In this document: positions 6,033 through 6,672 of the stretch, piece after piece
Numbering within the stretch: position 1 is the stretch's first letter
How the letters are laid out: each line of letters begins with the position of its first letter
Assembly: GCA_949289625.1 (NCBI GenBank)
Contig: CASEPH010000061.1
Coordinates: 1 to 6,672 of the forward strand
Length of the DNA: 6,672 nucleotides
Direction of reading: 5' to 3'
DNA from: an uncultured Clostridia bacterium
GTDB lineage: Bacteria; Bacillota_A; Clostridia; Oscillospirales; Oscillospiraceae
Notes under the pieces: generated by a model
Database searches by the model: none
Told to the model about the DNA's origin: nothing
The model's input: only the letters and a program-made list of their open reading frames with translations
Translations under genes and position numbers: made by a program

Positions 6033-6093
6033 GGCGGGCTGGATCCCCAGCACAATCACGCCGGAATCCCGCAGATACAAAGGAGGCAGCGAA

Positions 6094-6672
6094 GTGAATA
6101 TGCCACAAGGATGCAAAGAAGGCCCCTCCGAAACGGTGCCGGTCCTGGAAGCCCGGGGGATTACCAAGCGTTTCGGCAACCAGGTGCTGGCCAACGACCG
6201 GGTGGACTTTGTGCTGCAGCGGGGGGAGGTTCACGCCCTGCTGGGGGAAAACGGCGCAGGGAAAAGCACCCTGGTCAAGGCCATTTACGGTCTGGTACAG
6301 CCGGATGAGGGAACCATCCGCAGGGACGGCAAGGAAGTCCATCAGAAAAACTCGGCCATGGCCATTGCCCACGGCATCGGCATGGTCCACCAGGAGTTGA
6401 TGCTGATCCCTTATATGAGCGTCAGCGAAAACGTCACCCTGGGGCAGGAGGTCACCAAAGGCCGGTTCCGTCTGGACCGGGCCAAGGCGGAGGCCGCCAT
6501 CCGGGAACTGTCGGATCTCTATGGCTTTGGGATTGATCCGGCGGCGGCGGTGTACAAGCTGCCCATCGGCGTGCAGCAGCGGGTGGAGATCATCAAGCTG
6601 CTCTACCGCCACGCCAATATCCTGATCCTGGACGAGCCCACTGCCTTATTGACACCCCAGGAGTCGGACAAG
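6094..6672 (+). CDS. Nucleoside/sugar-type ABC importer ATP-binding protein, 5' part (runs off the right edge)
   Basis: The 193 codons in the window cover most of the first ATPase domain of the CUT2/nucleoside (NupO/YufO-like) family, whose members are about 500 aa with two fused ATPase domains. Walker A is GENGAGKST (51-59) and the Q-loop is VHQE (98-101). The signature is [13 protein letters not shown] (156-168), with LPIG in place of LSGG. Walker B is ILILDEPTA (176-184), followed by LTPQE. The [17 protein letters not shown] and LTPQE wording favours the purine-nucleoside group over ribose transporters. The GTG at 6094 is 7 nt after AAAGGAGG (6079-6086). The ATG at 6100 is 13 nt away and less likely. 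I see no convincing promoter in the 120 bp shared with the divergent regulator gene. Permease genes would be expected beyond the window. With guaD nearby, import of guanosine-type nucleosides is the likely role. Confidence 0.9.
   Translation, partial: MNMPQGCKEGPSETVPVLEARGITKRFGNQVLANDRVDFVLQRGEVHALLGENGAGKSTLVKAIYGLVQPDEGTIRRDGKEVHQKNSAMAIAHGIGMVHQELMLIPYMSVSENVTLGQEVTKGRFRLDRAKAEAAIRELSDLYGFGIDPAAAVYKLPIGVQQRVEIIKLLYRHANILILDEPTALLTPQESDK

Noticed and set aside
5974..6612. Long N-terminal extension of the GntR protein on the minus strand
   Set aside because: It is antisense to a clear ABC transporter gene, and the extra protein resembles no known fold. The ATG at 5973 has a good ribosome binding site.

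Overview
The window looks like chromosomal DNA of a moderately GC-rich Clostridia, most likely an Oscillospiraceae-type gut anaerobe. This rests on strong AGGAGG-type ribosome binding sites, sigma-A-like promoters, a DUF6076-like protein, an IS256 relic and the style of the purine genes. The assignment is inference from gene content only.

Left part (about 1-2590) is the edge of a mobile element. A GC-rich segment with hairpin potential (1-164) may be a transfer-origin-like region. Next comes a leftward gene for a RepA/AAA_25-type P-loop ATPase (165-1253). Its 3' end carries three perfect 9-bp DNA repeats opposed by an inverted copy. A rightward gene for a DUF6076-like Cys4 protein (1453-2547) follows, closed by a good intrinsic terminator. 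The two genes diverge from a 199-bp region in which predicted promoters face each other. A 12-bp sequence lies between the two -10 boxes and is repeated just before the DUF6076-like gene's ribosome binding site.

Middle part (about 2590-3466) is a graveyard. It holds an aldose 1-epimerase remnant (frameshifted and internally deleted), joined in frame to a C-terminal IS256-family transposase remnant with a frameshift and two stops. A 70-bp MITE-like inverted-repeat element and an AT-rich stretch without a gene come after it.

Right part (3467-6672) is an intact purine-salvage locus. A consensus promoter drives a guanine deaminase gene (guaD) and a tightly linked VOC-fold protein gene. A GntR/HutC-type regulator (GntR-UTRA) is encoded convergently, five bases away. 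The ATP-binding subunit of a nucleoside-type ABC importer starts divergently from the regulator and runs off the right edge. The simplest reading is uptake of purine nucleosides or bases by the ABC system, deamination of guanine to xanthine by GuaD, and local control by the GntR protein. The ligand and the VOC protein's role are not evident from sequence.
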